DNA of 64,000 bases from Effrenium voratum (lineage: Eukaryota; Sar; Dinophyceae; Suessiales; Symbiodiniaceae), in the NCBI GenBank assembly GCA_963377175.1, contig CAUJNA010001635.1, forward strand, positions 193,907-257,906, in the 5' to 3' direction. This document shows, in pieces, positions 1 to 9,127 of the stretch. Position 1 is the stretch's first letter. Every line of letters begins with the position of its first letter. Both the position numbers and the translations under genes were made by a program. The notes beneath the pieces are model-generated. The model made no database searches. It worked only from the letters and a program-made list of their open reading frames with translations, and was not told where the DNA came from.

Positions 1-1900
1 AAACAAAAAACATAAAAATAGGTTATATTATAAGAAAAAAACAAAAAAAAAGAAAAAAAAAACGTAAAATTTCGGAATTTCCGAGCCATATTAAAAAAAA
101 AACTAATATCGAAAAACTAATAAAATAATCACTCGCTACAAATTGAACAATTCGGCCAAAACATTATTATAACGACTCCATAATGCACGAGAAATACGAT
201 TCTAAAATTATACCGATTTATAAAATATATTTAGTTTATATAAATATAAATAATTATAACTAATTATATTTAAATATAAATAAATATATATAAATATATT
301 TGTATATATACAAAAATAGAAATTTAATTTATTTATTAACAATTATAAATTTCGATATCTCAAAAAAAAAAATATATATTTTTATTAAGATTTTAAATTA
401 GGGTTTTGTCGAATATTAAAAATAATAAAATAAATATTTTTAAGGGTTAATATTTAAATTTATTTTATTTTTATTTTTGATAATTTTCCGGCAACTTTGG
501 AAATTTGTCCGATTCGAAAGTTTTTTTTTTTTTTTTTTTTTGTTTTTTGTTTTTGTTTTCTTATCTCGTTTATTGTTTTGTCTTTTTGTCTTTCTTTTTG
601 GCTTTTTGTTTTTCTTTTTCTTTGTTTTTTTCGTTTTTTTGTTTGTTTGTTTTTGATTTTCTTTGTTTTTTTTTTTTTTTGGTATTTATGTTTTTTTGTT
701 ATTTTGTTTTTTTTGTTTTTTATTATTGTGGTATTTTTGTATTTCGTTTTTTTAATTGTTTTTATGGTTTGTTTATTTTCTTACCTTTTTACCTTTTCAA
801 TTCTTGATTTTTTTGTTGATTTTTTGCCTTTTGGTTTTATTGTTTCTGTTTGTTTATTCTTTTTTTTGGATTTTTTGAGGATATTATGAGATGAGGATAT
901 TTTGTATTTCTAAAGAATTTGTTGAAATGGTATGATTTTTCCTCTTTTTTTTTGTTCTGTTTTTTTGGTTTTTTATTTTGTTTAATATTATTTTTGTTTT
1001 TTAATATTTGTTTTTGCATTTTTATTTTATTGTTTCTGTTTGCTTGTTGTTTTATTCGGATTTTTTCGAGGATATTATGACTTTAATTTATATTTTTTAT
1101 TATTCTATTTATTTATTATTTTATATATATTTTATTTTGTTTTATTTCTTTTATTTTTTTCTTTCTTTGATTTTTAATTATATTTGATTTATTCTTTTTT
1201 ACTTTTTTGTTTCTTTTTATTTGATTTATTATGTTTTATTTATTTGGAATTTGTTTATTTTTTATATATTAATTATATTTGTTTTAAATAATAATTATTT
1301 ATGTGTTTTTATATTTATACCTTTGTTTTATTTATTTTTATATTTCTCTAATTCCTTGTTTCTTTAATTTCTTGTTTTTGTTTGCCTATTAGGATTATGA
1401 GGATTATCTTGGGATTCTCCCCAAGGTTATTATATAATGTTTAATTAATTCTATATAAGTTATGGATAATATTCTATCCTATAATAGTTAAAGATTATAT
1501 TGTTGGGTTTTGATTGATATTGTCGGATGTGTTTTTCTATATAGGCAAAATAATATCTTAAACAAAGCCAATATAGCATTATAATTAGTAGTTTGGATTA
1601 GAGGTTTATTTGTCGTGTTATATTCGGACCCATATACAAAATAAAATATTATATATTGTTAGAAATATTACTCAAATTTATTTTGTTAGTATTTATATTT
1701 TTTTAATTTATCCTTTTAACATTTGTTATTAATTGCATTAAAACTTCCAAGCAATTAATTTTTATCAATAATTATATTAATTTAGTAATTAATATTCATT
1801 CCTATTCTTTTAAATAAAACTATATCTAAAATATAAAAATAAAAATCACCATAAACCAACCAAAAAACAACAAAACACAATAATTTTAATATGTATTTTT
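1..1900. other. AT-rich low-complexity region, no gene seen
   Basis: The stretch is visibly dominated by A and T, with runs of A, TA-rich segments around 230-330 and 1,080-1,360, and no convincing coding frame. The only open frames are homopolymer translations rich in F, L, K and N. Its composition is quite unlike the GC-rich block starting at about 2,470. I see no telomere-type TTTAGGG repeat, so a chromosome end is not supported. An organelle-derived insert or AT-rich satellite is possible but cannot be shown here. Confidence 0.8.
520..1070 (+). repeat. T-rich strand-asymmetric low-complexity tract
   Basis: The plus strand is almost entirely T with interspersed G and few A or C, with repeated TTTTTG/TTTGTTTT steps. 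A near-duplicate segment containing GAGGATATTATGA occurs near 878-890 and again near 1,069-1,080, separated by similar T-rich sequence, so part of the tract looks tandemly duplicated. The open frames here (130 and 100 codons) are mostly F and L and are not credible genes. Confidence 0.75.
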
Positions 1901-1989
1901 CTAAATTACAATAAAGCATTAAAAATATATATATAAATCAATTAAATAATCAAAAAACAATTCAAAAAACAAAACAAAACATAAATACA

Positions 1990-2465
1990 AAAATAAAACA
2001 AAGACAAAAAAAAACAAAAACAAACACAAACACAAAAACAAACACAAACACAAAAACAAACACAAACACAAAAACAAAAACAAACACAAACACACAAACA
2101 CACAGACACACAGACACACAGACACACAGACACACAGACGCACAAACACACAGACACACAGACACAGACCCAAACACACAGACACAAACAGACAAACACA
2201 AACAGACAGACACAAACAGACAGACGCAGACAGAGACACAAACGACACAGACACAAAGACAGACACAATCACAGACAGAGACAGAGACACAAACGACACA
2301 GACACAAACACAGACACAATCACAGACAGACACAGACAGACACAGACAGACACAAACAGACACAGACAGACAGACAAAGAAATAGATACCAAAGACAAAG
2401 AGACCAACCGACAAACAGAGACAGAGAAAGACACCGACAGAGAGACAGAGACAAAAAGAGACACA
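1990..2465. repeat. CA-rich compound microsatellite
   Basis: Successive blocks of CAAACA, CAAAAACAAACA, CACAGA and GACACAGA-type units run without interruption from about 1,990 to 2,465. The plus strand has almost no T. Unit composition drifts from CAAA-rich on the left to CAGA-rich on the right. The array stops exactly at the palindrome at 2,468-2,488. The long minus-strand frames here encode only V, C, L, F and S and are artefacts. Confidence 0.9.
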
Positions 2466-2467
2466 CC

Positions 2468-2488
2468 TCCGGCGCGCGGCGCGCCGGA
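2468..2488. repeat. GC-only palindrome at a composition boundary
   Basis: TCCGGCGCGC and GCGCGCCGGA form perfect 10-bp complementary arms around a single central G. The left side is CA microsatellite; the right side is immediately GC-rich. The position suggests a breakpoint or insertion border. Confidence 0.7.
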
Positions 2489-2794
2489 TTTTGATGTCGA
2501 CATGCCACAGGCTTTGCCTGCGCACGTGCACGCGTCCGACTCCGAGCCCGAGAGCCGTGATGCAACGGGCTGCAAGAACGCGCGCGCGAGCTCTCGGCTG
2601 CGCGTGCCCTAGTTGCACGCGGCCGCTGGCCGCTTGTCCCCTGGCGCCCTCGCCCAGTGGAGCGAGCCAGTGGGAAATGGTTTGTCACGCGCTTGTCTCG
2701 GCGCTGCCCCGCCGCTCTCCTTGCCCTCCACGACGGCTGTATTCTGGCCCGCGGCCAGGAGGTGGTTGCAGGTGTTCGGCGGCCCTCTTTGGAC

Positions 2795-2890
2795 TTGGAT
2801 TGGTAGTTTGGATCGGTGTTTTGGAGGTTAGGGGGTGGTTTCCCATTCAACTTCAACATGATCCAGGGGTTAAACGACCAATCCAAACCA
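2795..2890 (+). repeat. Small tRNA-like/SINE-like repeat, copy A
   Basis: This is a divergent copy of a ~95-bp repeat also found at 21,067-21,165 and 28,114-28,203. TTTGGATTGGT near the left end pairs with ACCAATCCAAA near the right end, and the body TAGGGGGTGGTTTCCCATT matches the other copies. The B-box-like core is changed to GGGGTTAAACGACC. It lies in GC-rich flanking DNA. Confidence 0.55.
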
Positions 2891-3024
2891 GCAATTTGGG
2901 GTAAGTTGAGGCGGGTGCGAAAAAAAGGGCCGAGCTCTCAGGAGCCAAGGTCTAGGCCGTGGTGGGTGTGCCAAGAACAGCATAAATCTTATAGAGCCCG
3001 CGCCGGCAAGACATTTTTTGCAAC

Positions 3025-3393
3025 TCAGGCACCAACATATTTTATCATCTCATCTATATCAAAAAAGGTATACTCGTCGCATGCGAAAAGCATGCTGCCG
3101 TTCTCCAAACACAGGTCGCGAGACGCACTGAGGGCCGGGCTGGTCGCGATAAGGTCACGCCAAAAAGTCAGTGAAAGGCGACGTCGCCTGAGCAAGGTGA
3201 GAACGCTGTTGAGGCCAACTTGGCCCCAAAAGATCCATCCACGCACGCAGTTGTTGCAAGCGCAAGCGAAAACGCGATCGACCAGAAAATATCCTGGGCG
3301 CAAGCAAAACCGAACTGATTTCGCCCAAAACATTAGAAACAACGCCACTGGTCGCAACAATCGGCCGCGGCTCACAGCTTCTCGCATCGCCAA
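3025..3393 (-). pseudogene. Unassigned coding-like segment, possible decayed exon
   Basis: This 122-codon minus-strand frame has a mixed amino-acid composition, including a segment ENGSMLFACDEYTFFDIDEM near its end, and stops at 3,025. The opposite strand is also open (2,816-3,469, 217 codons) but is dominated by R, K, S and Q, as expected for a shadow frame. No motif of a known family was recognised. It sits between a SINE-like repeat and an AT-rich inverted-repeat zone. It could be a degraded gene end or a chance frame in GC-rich DNA. Confidence 0.2.
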
Positions 3394-3489
3394 ACTCTCG
3401 GAAGATGGGTCAAGATCTCAGCCAAAATTGCTACGGACAGGCAGATATATGCCCCGATTCTTTATCTAGAAGATACAACGGCTTGGTTC

Positions 3490-3880
3490 AAAGCCCGGAC
3501 CATTTTTCCGAAATATCCCGGATATTTTAATAGTCGCACTCCAAACCATTTTTCCGAAGTATTCTGGATATTTCGTTAATAGTATTTCCCGAAATATTCC
3601 CAAATTTTCCTAAAATATTCGTAATATTTCGAGAAAATGGTGAGTGGCTACGATTTTCCCGAAATATCTGGAATATTTCGGGAAATTAGTCCCTACAAAA
3701 AATGAAGCCAGTATATCTTCCGGATTATAGCCGGGGAAACCCAGACAGATTTAGGTAAGCGATCCATAGGAAATATGAAGCGGTTATATCGTAGGAAATA
3801 TAAAGCGGTTATATCTTCCAGGAGCAATTCAAACCAATTTTCCGAAATATCCGGGATTTTTCGAAAAGCGGTCCGGGAAA
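3490..3880. repeat. Dispersed CCGAAATATCCGG-type repeat with hairpin
   Basis: Variants of TTTTCCGAAATATCCCGGAT occur near 3,508, 3,550, 3,583, 3,654 and 3,838. At 3,655-3,685 a nearly perfect inverted repeat has TTTCCCGAAATAT and ATATTTCGGGAAA arms around CTGGA. Other copies differ by a few bases and differ in spacing, so this is a family of short imperfect palindromes. No gene is visible in the interval. Confidence 0.7.
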
Positions 3881-3919
3881 ATGCGCACAAGTGCGACGAG
3901 CAAATTTCATGGTTTCGTT

Positions 3920-4150
3920 TTATAGAGAATATATATATATATTCCAAAATTTTCATTTATCCTTCCATAATTTTCACCAAAATCATATTAAACATACTCA
4001 TCAAAACAATATTCATCTATATAAATAATCATGCATTTATATATATATATATATATGAACTTATATATATATATATATAAATAATCATGCACTTTTGTAT
4101 ATACATACGAACTTATATATATATATATACACACACATATATATATGATA
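3920..4150. repeat. TA-rich microsatellite zone
   Basis: Several (TA)n runs occur near 3,930-3,945, 4,038-4,080 and 4,110-4,146, alternating with ATAATCATGCA-type segments that repeat at 4,025 and 4,081. The zone separates the AT-rich left part from the retroelement block. Confidence 0.8.
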
Positions 4151-4622
4151 CATATTCTTGTAACGCCCGGCGATACAATGAATCATTCATTATTCATCAT
4201 ACAAGGACAATCGACTGCATTTTCGGGGTTGCCATAAAAGAGACACACACATTTTACCGCCGAGTGCAGGAGCCATGCCATTTGCCACGAAGGCGAGTAT
4301 GTACAAGTGCGCTCATCAGCACCTGGGATCAGATTTTCACGGTCGAAATTGGGTCGTTTAAGGGACACTCAGATCAGCCAACCAAGTTGACCAACTGGCA
4401 GCCATAGGTGACCTTTTGGATAGATGGCCCTGGCAAATGGAATAAACCTCATCTAAACCAGTGCTGGCCCTTTTTGCCTCGGCGCAAATCGGAGACCCCC
4501 AGTGTATGTAAGCTAACCAAACGGCACCACACAAGCATGCGATAACTCTTTTATCCAAGCAATGTGTTGGTGCCAGGGACTCATCTTCCCCTGTCAGAAG
4601 TCAACGGCTGGGTGGGCCCCAT

Positions 4623-4672
4623 GGGCCACCCACCACAAACTCTCAAAAACTGAAGAATGGGTGTGCAGACTG
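4623..4672. repeat. 50-bp direct repeat flanking the Gag-RT part, distal copy
   Basis: The 50 bases beginning GGGCCACCCACCACAAACTC and ending GTGCAGACTG are repeated at 8,970-9,019 in the same orientation with one mismatch. This copy lies just beyond the RNase H end of the minus-strand retroelement; the other copy overlaps the start of its Gag ORF. Short split direct repeats are known at ends of some tyrosine-recombinase retrotransposons (Ngaro/PAT type). Confidence 0.85.
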
Positions 4673-4842
4673 ATAGCGCCCGCCCCTGAGCCGGGGCCCG
4701 GGGCACCCGGGCCGCAGGGGGGTCTGCCACCAGGGGAAGTGAGTCACCCACCGGCTCCGGTCACGGGAGCATGGGTGGGCCCACGCTAAGATCAAATGCA
4801 TCTCCATTCAGGAGACGCGGGAGAAAAACGAACTCCTCGCAG

Positions 4843-5350
4843 AGTTCCTGTTTGGGGACCCTGTGCAAAGGGTCGAACCCAGAGAAATCCGGGTGCGTCA
4901 GCTCATCCGCCCACTGGTTGAATTCCCGGGGCACGTGGTTGGCCGCCAGCGAGCAGCCATGAGTGTGGAGCAGGAAGACCAGATCATCAGGATCGCCGCG
5001 GTGTAGGGCTTCTTAGATCCAAGGTTGAGCATCGCCATGACGTTGCCCTGATTGTCACTGCCCACCGGGAGTCGGACCCGGGAGGACAGAGGGCCTTGGT
5101 GCGTGAGGATCATGTTACAGAGGAAGAGCGTGCCCAGCATTTCCAAAGCCGCAATCCTCCGCTTGGGATCCCCATTCTTGAATGCCCACGGGTACTCTTC
5201 CACGTGGATCTGCTCGTGGAACCAGTACACCTCCTTCTTCTTCTGGCTCCATTCTATTGGAGCACCATCCTCCCACAAATGCCAGTCCTTCATCCGAGGC
5301 GCTAGCATCGCTGCAACCCCACCAAGAGGACTTCGGCAAGTAAGGGGAGT
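4843..5350 (-). pseudogene. RNase H domain of a YR-type retroelement (decayed)
   Basis: RNase H removes the RNA strand of the RNA-DNA hybrid during reverse transcription. Conserved acidic positions appear in order: SDASAS in one frame near 5,310, then ALEMLGTL (Glu codon 5,143-5,141) and VGSDNQGN (Asp codon 5,056-5,054) in a second frame. A terminal HVPREFNQWADELTH segment near 4,950-4,905 matches the usual C-terminal RNase H region. The frame changes between the first Asp and the Glu, so the copy is not translatable as one protein. It follows the reverse transcriptase directly, as in DIRS and LTR elements. Confidence 0.7.
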
Positions 5351-6545
5351 ACTGGACGAAGGGCGTGTTGAAGAGGAACCGCAGCATGAACGCCAGCATC
5401 CTGACCACCCTGGGGGGTTTCCCCACCGTGGTGGTAGCCATCTTCCAGGCCCAAAGTGGCTTGAAGCATCGACTTCGCCAGCGGACAGGCCGCAGTTGCC
5501 CACTGGATGCGGCCCAGGGCCTTCTCGATGTCCTTCGAGTGCATCGCCTGCCCTTCCACCATGGTCTGCAAGACCTCCATCACCAGGATGTGTTTGTTGG
5601 CGGCCATGAGAACCTGCGGGATGTTCGGGTGGACCACGAAGCCCAGCCACGTGTAGCTAAGCGGGGTGCCCAAGGCCAGGAGCGTTGCCAACAGCGCCAC
5701 CGCCAAGTTTACCGCCCCCTCGCTGCGAAGCAGCCACAGGAAGTCATCCACAAAGACGAAGTTCCAATCCACTTGAGGGAAAAGTGCGTAGAGGACCTGA
5801 GTAGAAGGGCTGCCAGGCGTCCCCAGTAGGATTGGGCACTGGCCATGCCGTAAGTGCCTACCTTGTTCACCCACCATTCTTCCCCCAGTAAGGGCACCTG
5901 TAGCCAGCCCTCGGGTGGAGGTTTTACGACCTCCTTCTTGGGGCCAGGGGCACCCTGAGAGGGAGGTCCCTCCGCAGCTGCCGCATGTAGCCAATGGAGA
6001 GCTTGTACCCCATCCAGCACCGTCGGAGCCGTTGTCCTTTCCACCGTCTGGTTCCTGATGGTGTCATTGGCCCCGCCCACCGAGCCATCGTAGATGGTGC
6101 GGATCTTGTCCCCTTCGTCGATGCCCGCTAGGGGGCCTTAGTTACCCCAGCCCGTGGGATGAGGGAGTTCCTGGAACTCCGGCTCCTCCCCTTTTAGCTC
6201 CTTCTTGAGTGGCCAGATGCCCGGCGAGGCTAGGGGTGGGTCCGTGACCCCCAGTGGGACCCCTTGTTCCAGATCCCTAGGGAACTGGTGGTCGGGGTCC
6301 TGAATGCTCAGCGCCACGCTGTGCAGGATGTCCAGGAAGAAGGGTTGGCCTTCAGCTGGTCGGCCTGCCCCCGGCGCAAGGATCTCCCTGATATCCTCCA
6401 GCAGATCCTCCGGGAAGGGATGCGATCCGTCCCCCAACGATAGCGACTCCTGGAGCTTGTCGCCCCATGGCGAAGTGAGGACACAGATCTTGGCCCCCAT
6501 CGCTGCTGCCTTGGACAGTGGCCGGGTCAAGCGAGGGCTTCCCAC
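5300..6545 (-). pseudogene. Reverse transcriptase domain of a DIRS-like retroelement (decayed)
   Basis: This is the RNA-dependent DNA polymerase of a minus-strand retroelement. In order: the upstream finger region with GVTDPPLASPGIWPLKKEL; a TAA stop at 6,140-6,138 interrupting an otherwise continuous frame; KIRTIYDGSVGGANDTIRN; NKVGTYGMASAQSYWGRL; and the catalytic box FVFVDDFLWLL (the two Asp codons lie at 5,748-5,743). FVDD takes the place of the common YxDD. A frameshift near 5,800 separates the palm segments and another near 5,440 precedes RNase H. The order Gag, RT, RNase H and the nearby tyrosine recombinase favour a DIRS-like element over Gypsy or LINE; no integrase or protease was seen. 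One nonsense and at least two frameshifts make it a pseudogene. Confidence 0.75.
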
Positions 6546-6713
6546 CCCCGTCCCTAAGGGGGCGCTGTTTGAAGGCCATCTGGAGATACATCACCTTGTC
6601 GGAGAGATTGGGGTCGTGCGTGATCGGCAGGGTGGTGGGCCGATCCGAGATCTCCATGCAATGGCGTGCCCATGGCTCAGGAGAAAGTTTCCCCCCGAAG
6701 CTCGACCGTCCCG

Positions 6714-7412
6714 TCAGCCGGCTGTGCTGGTGTCCGGACCTCCGGAATGTCTGAGGCCGAGACTGGAAGGGATCCCAAGGTTAGTCCCGCCAACGCTTGC
6801 TGGCCGGCCTTCAGCCTCAGGGACTGGCGCTTGTTGTCCCCCGGTGTGCTGGGAGATGGTTCCCTCTGTCGCCTCGGTCGGGGGGGTCGTTGGGTTCGCT
6901 TGGGGCACTGTGCCCCCCGGCCTCAGCGCCTCCAGGACGGGACCCGCTCTGCAAAGGATGGCCGCTGCGAGACCCTGCATCATCTGCTCTGGATACCGGC
7001 TGAGATCGCTGGAATTGAGCTTTTCCCCCCTGGGGTGAGCTCCGTGGTTGCATCGCAGATCCTGCCAGTGGTGAAGGGGAAGGTCCGTTGACAATGTCGT
7101 GGACTTCACTACCACCTGGCCCAGGCGGCACTCGTCAAACTTGATGAGGGAGTGGTGGAGTGCCCCGTGTGACCCAGATCGATGAAGGAGGAGCCCACCT
7201 GCGGGACCGTTAGTTGACCGAGTCCCTGGTAGGCCAGCGAGGTCAGGTACATCTGCCGGAGCATGAGCCCTGAGAATGCTCCACGTCCTGCAGTTGGGGC
7301 CGCCCCCCACAAAGGCGACCTTGCCCGCCATGGCCATGGAGCACATCGTAGAGTAAGGCTCGTCTCCCAACATGTCCTGTCCAAGATCACCACCCTTTCG
7401 CCTGATGTCCAC
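6714..7412 (-). pseudogene. Retroelement domain with GGPNCRTWS motif (methyltransferase-like?)
   Basis: This open stretch between Gag and RT contains AVDIRRKGGD followed by GGGPNCRTWSILR (Cys codon 7,292-7,290). The motif resembles motif IV of C5-cytosine DNA methyltransferases (usually GPPCQxFS), with Asn replacing the second Pro and the catalytic-type Cys kept. Cytosine methyltransferase domains have been described within retrotransposons of Symbiodinium-type dinoflagellates, and many DIRS elements carry a methyltransferase domain, though of the N6-adenine type. The S-adenosylmethionine-binding motif I was not clearly seen, and the frame ends in low-complexity P/G/T-rich sequence. The function is inferred from one motif only. 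Confidence 0.4.
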
Positions 7413-7857
7413 TGCCCAAATGTACTCCGAGAAGGCCTGGCGCTTGCCCCCCCTGTGGTGTCCGAGTGTCCTTTGTCTGACCCTCCGGTCATCTGACCCT
7501 GGGCTTGCTGCTTGCCCTGGCGCTTCTGCCCGCCCTTGGAACGCCCCTTGCCGTGCGGATCCTCACCTCTGGGTCTCTCTGGGGGGTCTTCCCACTGCCT
7601 CGGTGGGTGCGGGGGAAAGGGATGCTTCCGCCCTTCTGGAGTGCCCTGGCTGGGTCCGCTCCTCTTCTTCCCGGTGGCATCCTGGAGAAATCCCCTCCCA
7701 CCTGCGGCCGTCCTGGCCTCCCCCGCTCTGTCTGCCTTCCGCTGTGGCTCTGGTGGGGTTGGCTCTCCCCCGCTGTGTGCACTCTCGCACTGGTGGCCTG
7801 TGATCCCATCGGAGACCAGGAAACCACGGGGCCTATGGCACCCTGAGTGGCCTCCTG

Positions 7858-8983
7858 TCACTTGGGAAGGTGTGGGCATGCCTGTGGCACATGCTTCGAT
7901 GGGGGGGCATCACACACCCACCCATCCTTCCTGACCGGGCAGTTGTGGGATCGGCCGCATGATCCCGAACACTTGTTGTGAAGGTGATGATCTCTGCAGT
8001 ACGCCACTCCTTTGGGATTCTTGAAAGCCCAGTGGTCCGGCCATGGGGTCGAGGAGGTGTTGGGGGACTTACCTTTGCCGCCCTTCCCCTTCGGCTTGGA
8101 CTGGGTCGGCCCCGAGGGCCAAGATCCTTTGCCCCCCTTTTGGCTTCTCCCACTGAGTCTGCCACACTTTGGGTGCCTTGCTCTTGCTCTTCCCCTTCTC
8201 CTGCGCCCTGTTGAGGTGCTCATAGACCTCCCGTTGCCAGAAGAGGAAGTCGCCCCTGATGTTCTTGAGGGCTTCGGAGAGAGTGGTGCCCTGGTGCACC
8301 ATCTCGTGAATCTTGCGCCAAGCATTGCGCTCCGCGAACAGCAAGGTGGTGTCGCTCGGGGGAGGTTTCCTACCGGCTATGTCTTCCCCATAGAACCAGG
8401 CATACCAGTCATCCAACTCTTCCTTGGTGACCCTCAGGTTGCCAAACTGTGGCAGTGCTGCCGTGCACATCAGGAGCGTCGTCCTGAAGGTCAGGTGCAA
8501 TCGTTCCAGCTGGCGCCGAGATGTAGGGTGGCTCCTCACCTCTTCTTCATCCTCCCTGTCCCAGCCGTCCACCGTGATCTTCTTGTGGGTGGATGAGGGG
8601 CGTTCCCCTTCTTCCGGGAGCGCGCTCACGATGTGTTTTGCCGGGATGTAGCCCAATTCGCCCTTGGCAATCAGGCGCCATTGCTTCTTGAGGTAGCCAT
8701 CACTACCTTGGAACTCCAGCCTCGGCTTCGGGGTCCCATGCGTGGCCACGTAAGCATCTTCCAGCTGGCGCCTGTCACACAGGACCTCCAAGGTGACCCG
8801 AACTGCCTGAAGGAGGCGCATCGCCGCGAAGGCCGAGGTCTGGGCGTTGAACCCATTCTCTCCATCCTGGAATCCCAGGTCCCGGGGACCATTCTCCCTA
8901 GCCGCCGCCGGGGTGTTCCAGCGATCCGCCAGGTCTTCCACCGTGACGTAGCCCGATGCGCCCAGAGCCGGGCCACCCACCAC
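7858..8983 (-). pseudogene. Gag-like protein of DIRS-like element with Cys/His knuckle
   Basis: The first frame (8,983-8,069, 304 codons) starts with MVGGPALGASGYVTVEDL; its ATG lies inside the 50-bp direct repeat at 8,970-9,019. It is hydrophilic, with helical segments and a basic K/S-rich tail. A frameshift near 8,090 leads into a second frame (to 7,858) rich in GKGGKGKS and ending with a Cys/His cluster: CRDHHLHNKCSGSC, then GRSHNC. C-x8-C-x3-C-x3-H-x-C spacing resembles the nucleic-acid-binding knuckle of DIRS/Ngaro Gag proteins. The protein would coat the RNA genome. It precedes the methyltransferase-like, RT and RNase H regions on the same strand. Confidence 0.6.
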
Positions 8984-9019
8984 AAACTCTCAAAAACTGA
9001 AGAATGGGAGTGCAGACTG
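8970..9019. repeat. 50-bp direct repeat flanking the Gag-RT part, proximal copy
   Basis: This is the second copy of the repeat at 4,623-4,672 (49 of 50 identical). It separates the end of the tyrosine recombinase ORF (stop near 9,130) from the Gag ORF and contributes the first codons of Gag. After it, CGCCATTTCCGAAGGA is repeated within 30 bases. Confidence 0.85.
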
Positions 9020-9127
9020 CGCCATTTCCGAAGGACAGTCACCCGCCATTTCCGAAGGATGCCAGTCTGTGCTGAGGGCCAGGGCCCTGTCCTGCCTCCC
9101 CTCCCCCCGGTCGCCAGGGCCGGAGGC

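Noticed and set aside
497..889. Phe-rich hydrophobic ORF resembling a multi-pass membrane protein
   Set aside because: It is a T-rich low-complexity tract; overlapping frames are equally hydrophobic.
1..1900. Telomere or organelle genome insert
   Set aside because: No telomeric repeat and no recognisable organelle gene were seen.
1919..2618. 218-codon Cys/Val/Leu-rich ORFs resembling membrane proteins
   Set aside because: They cover the CA microsatellite and consist of its translated units.
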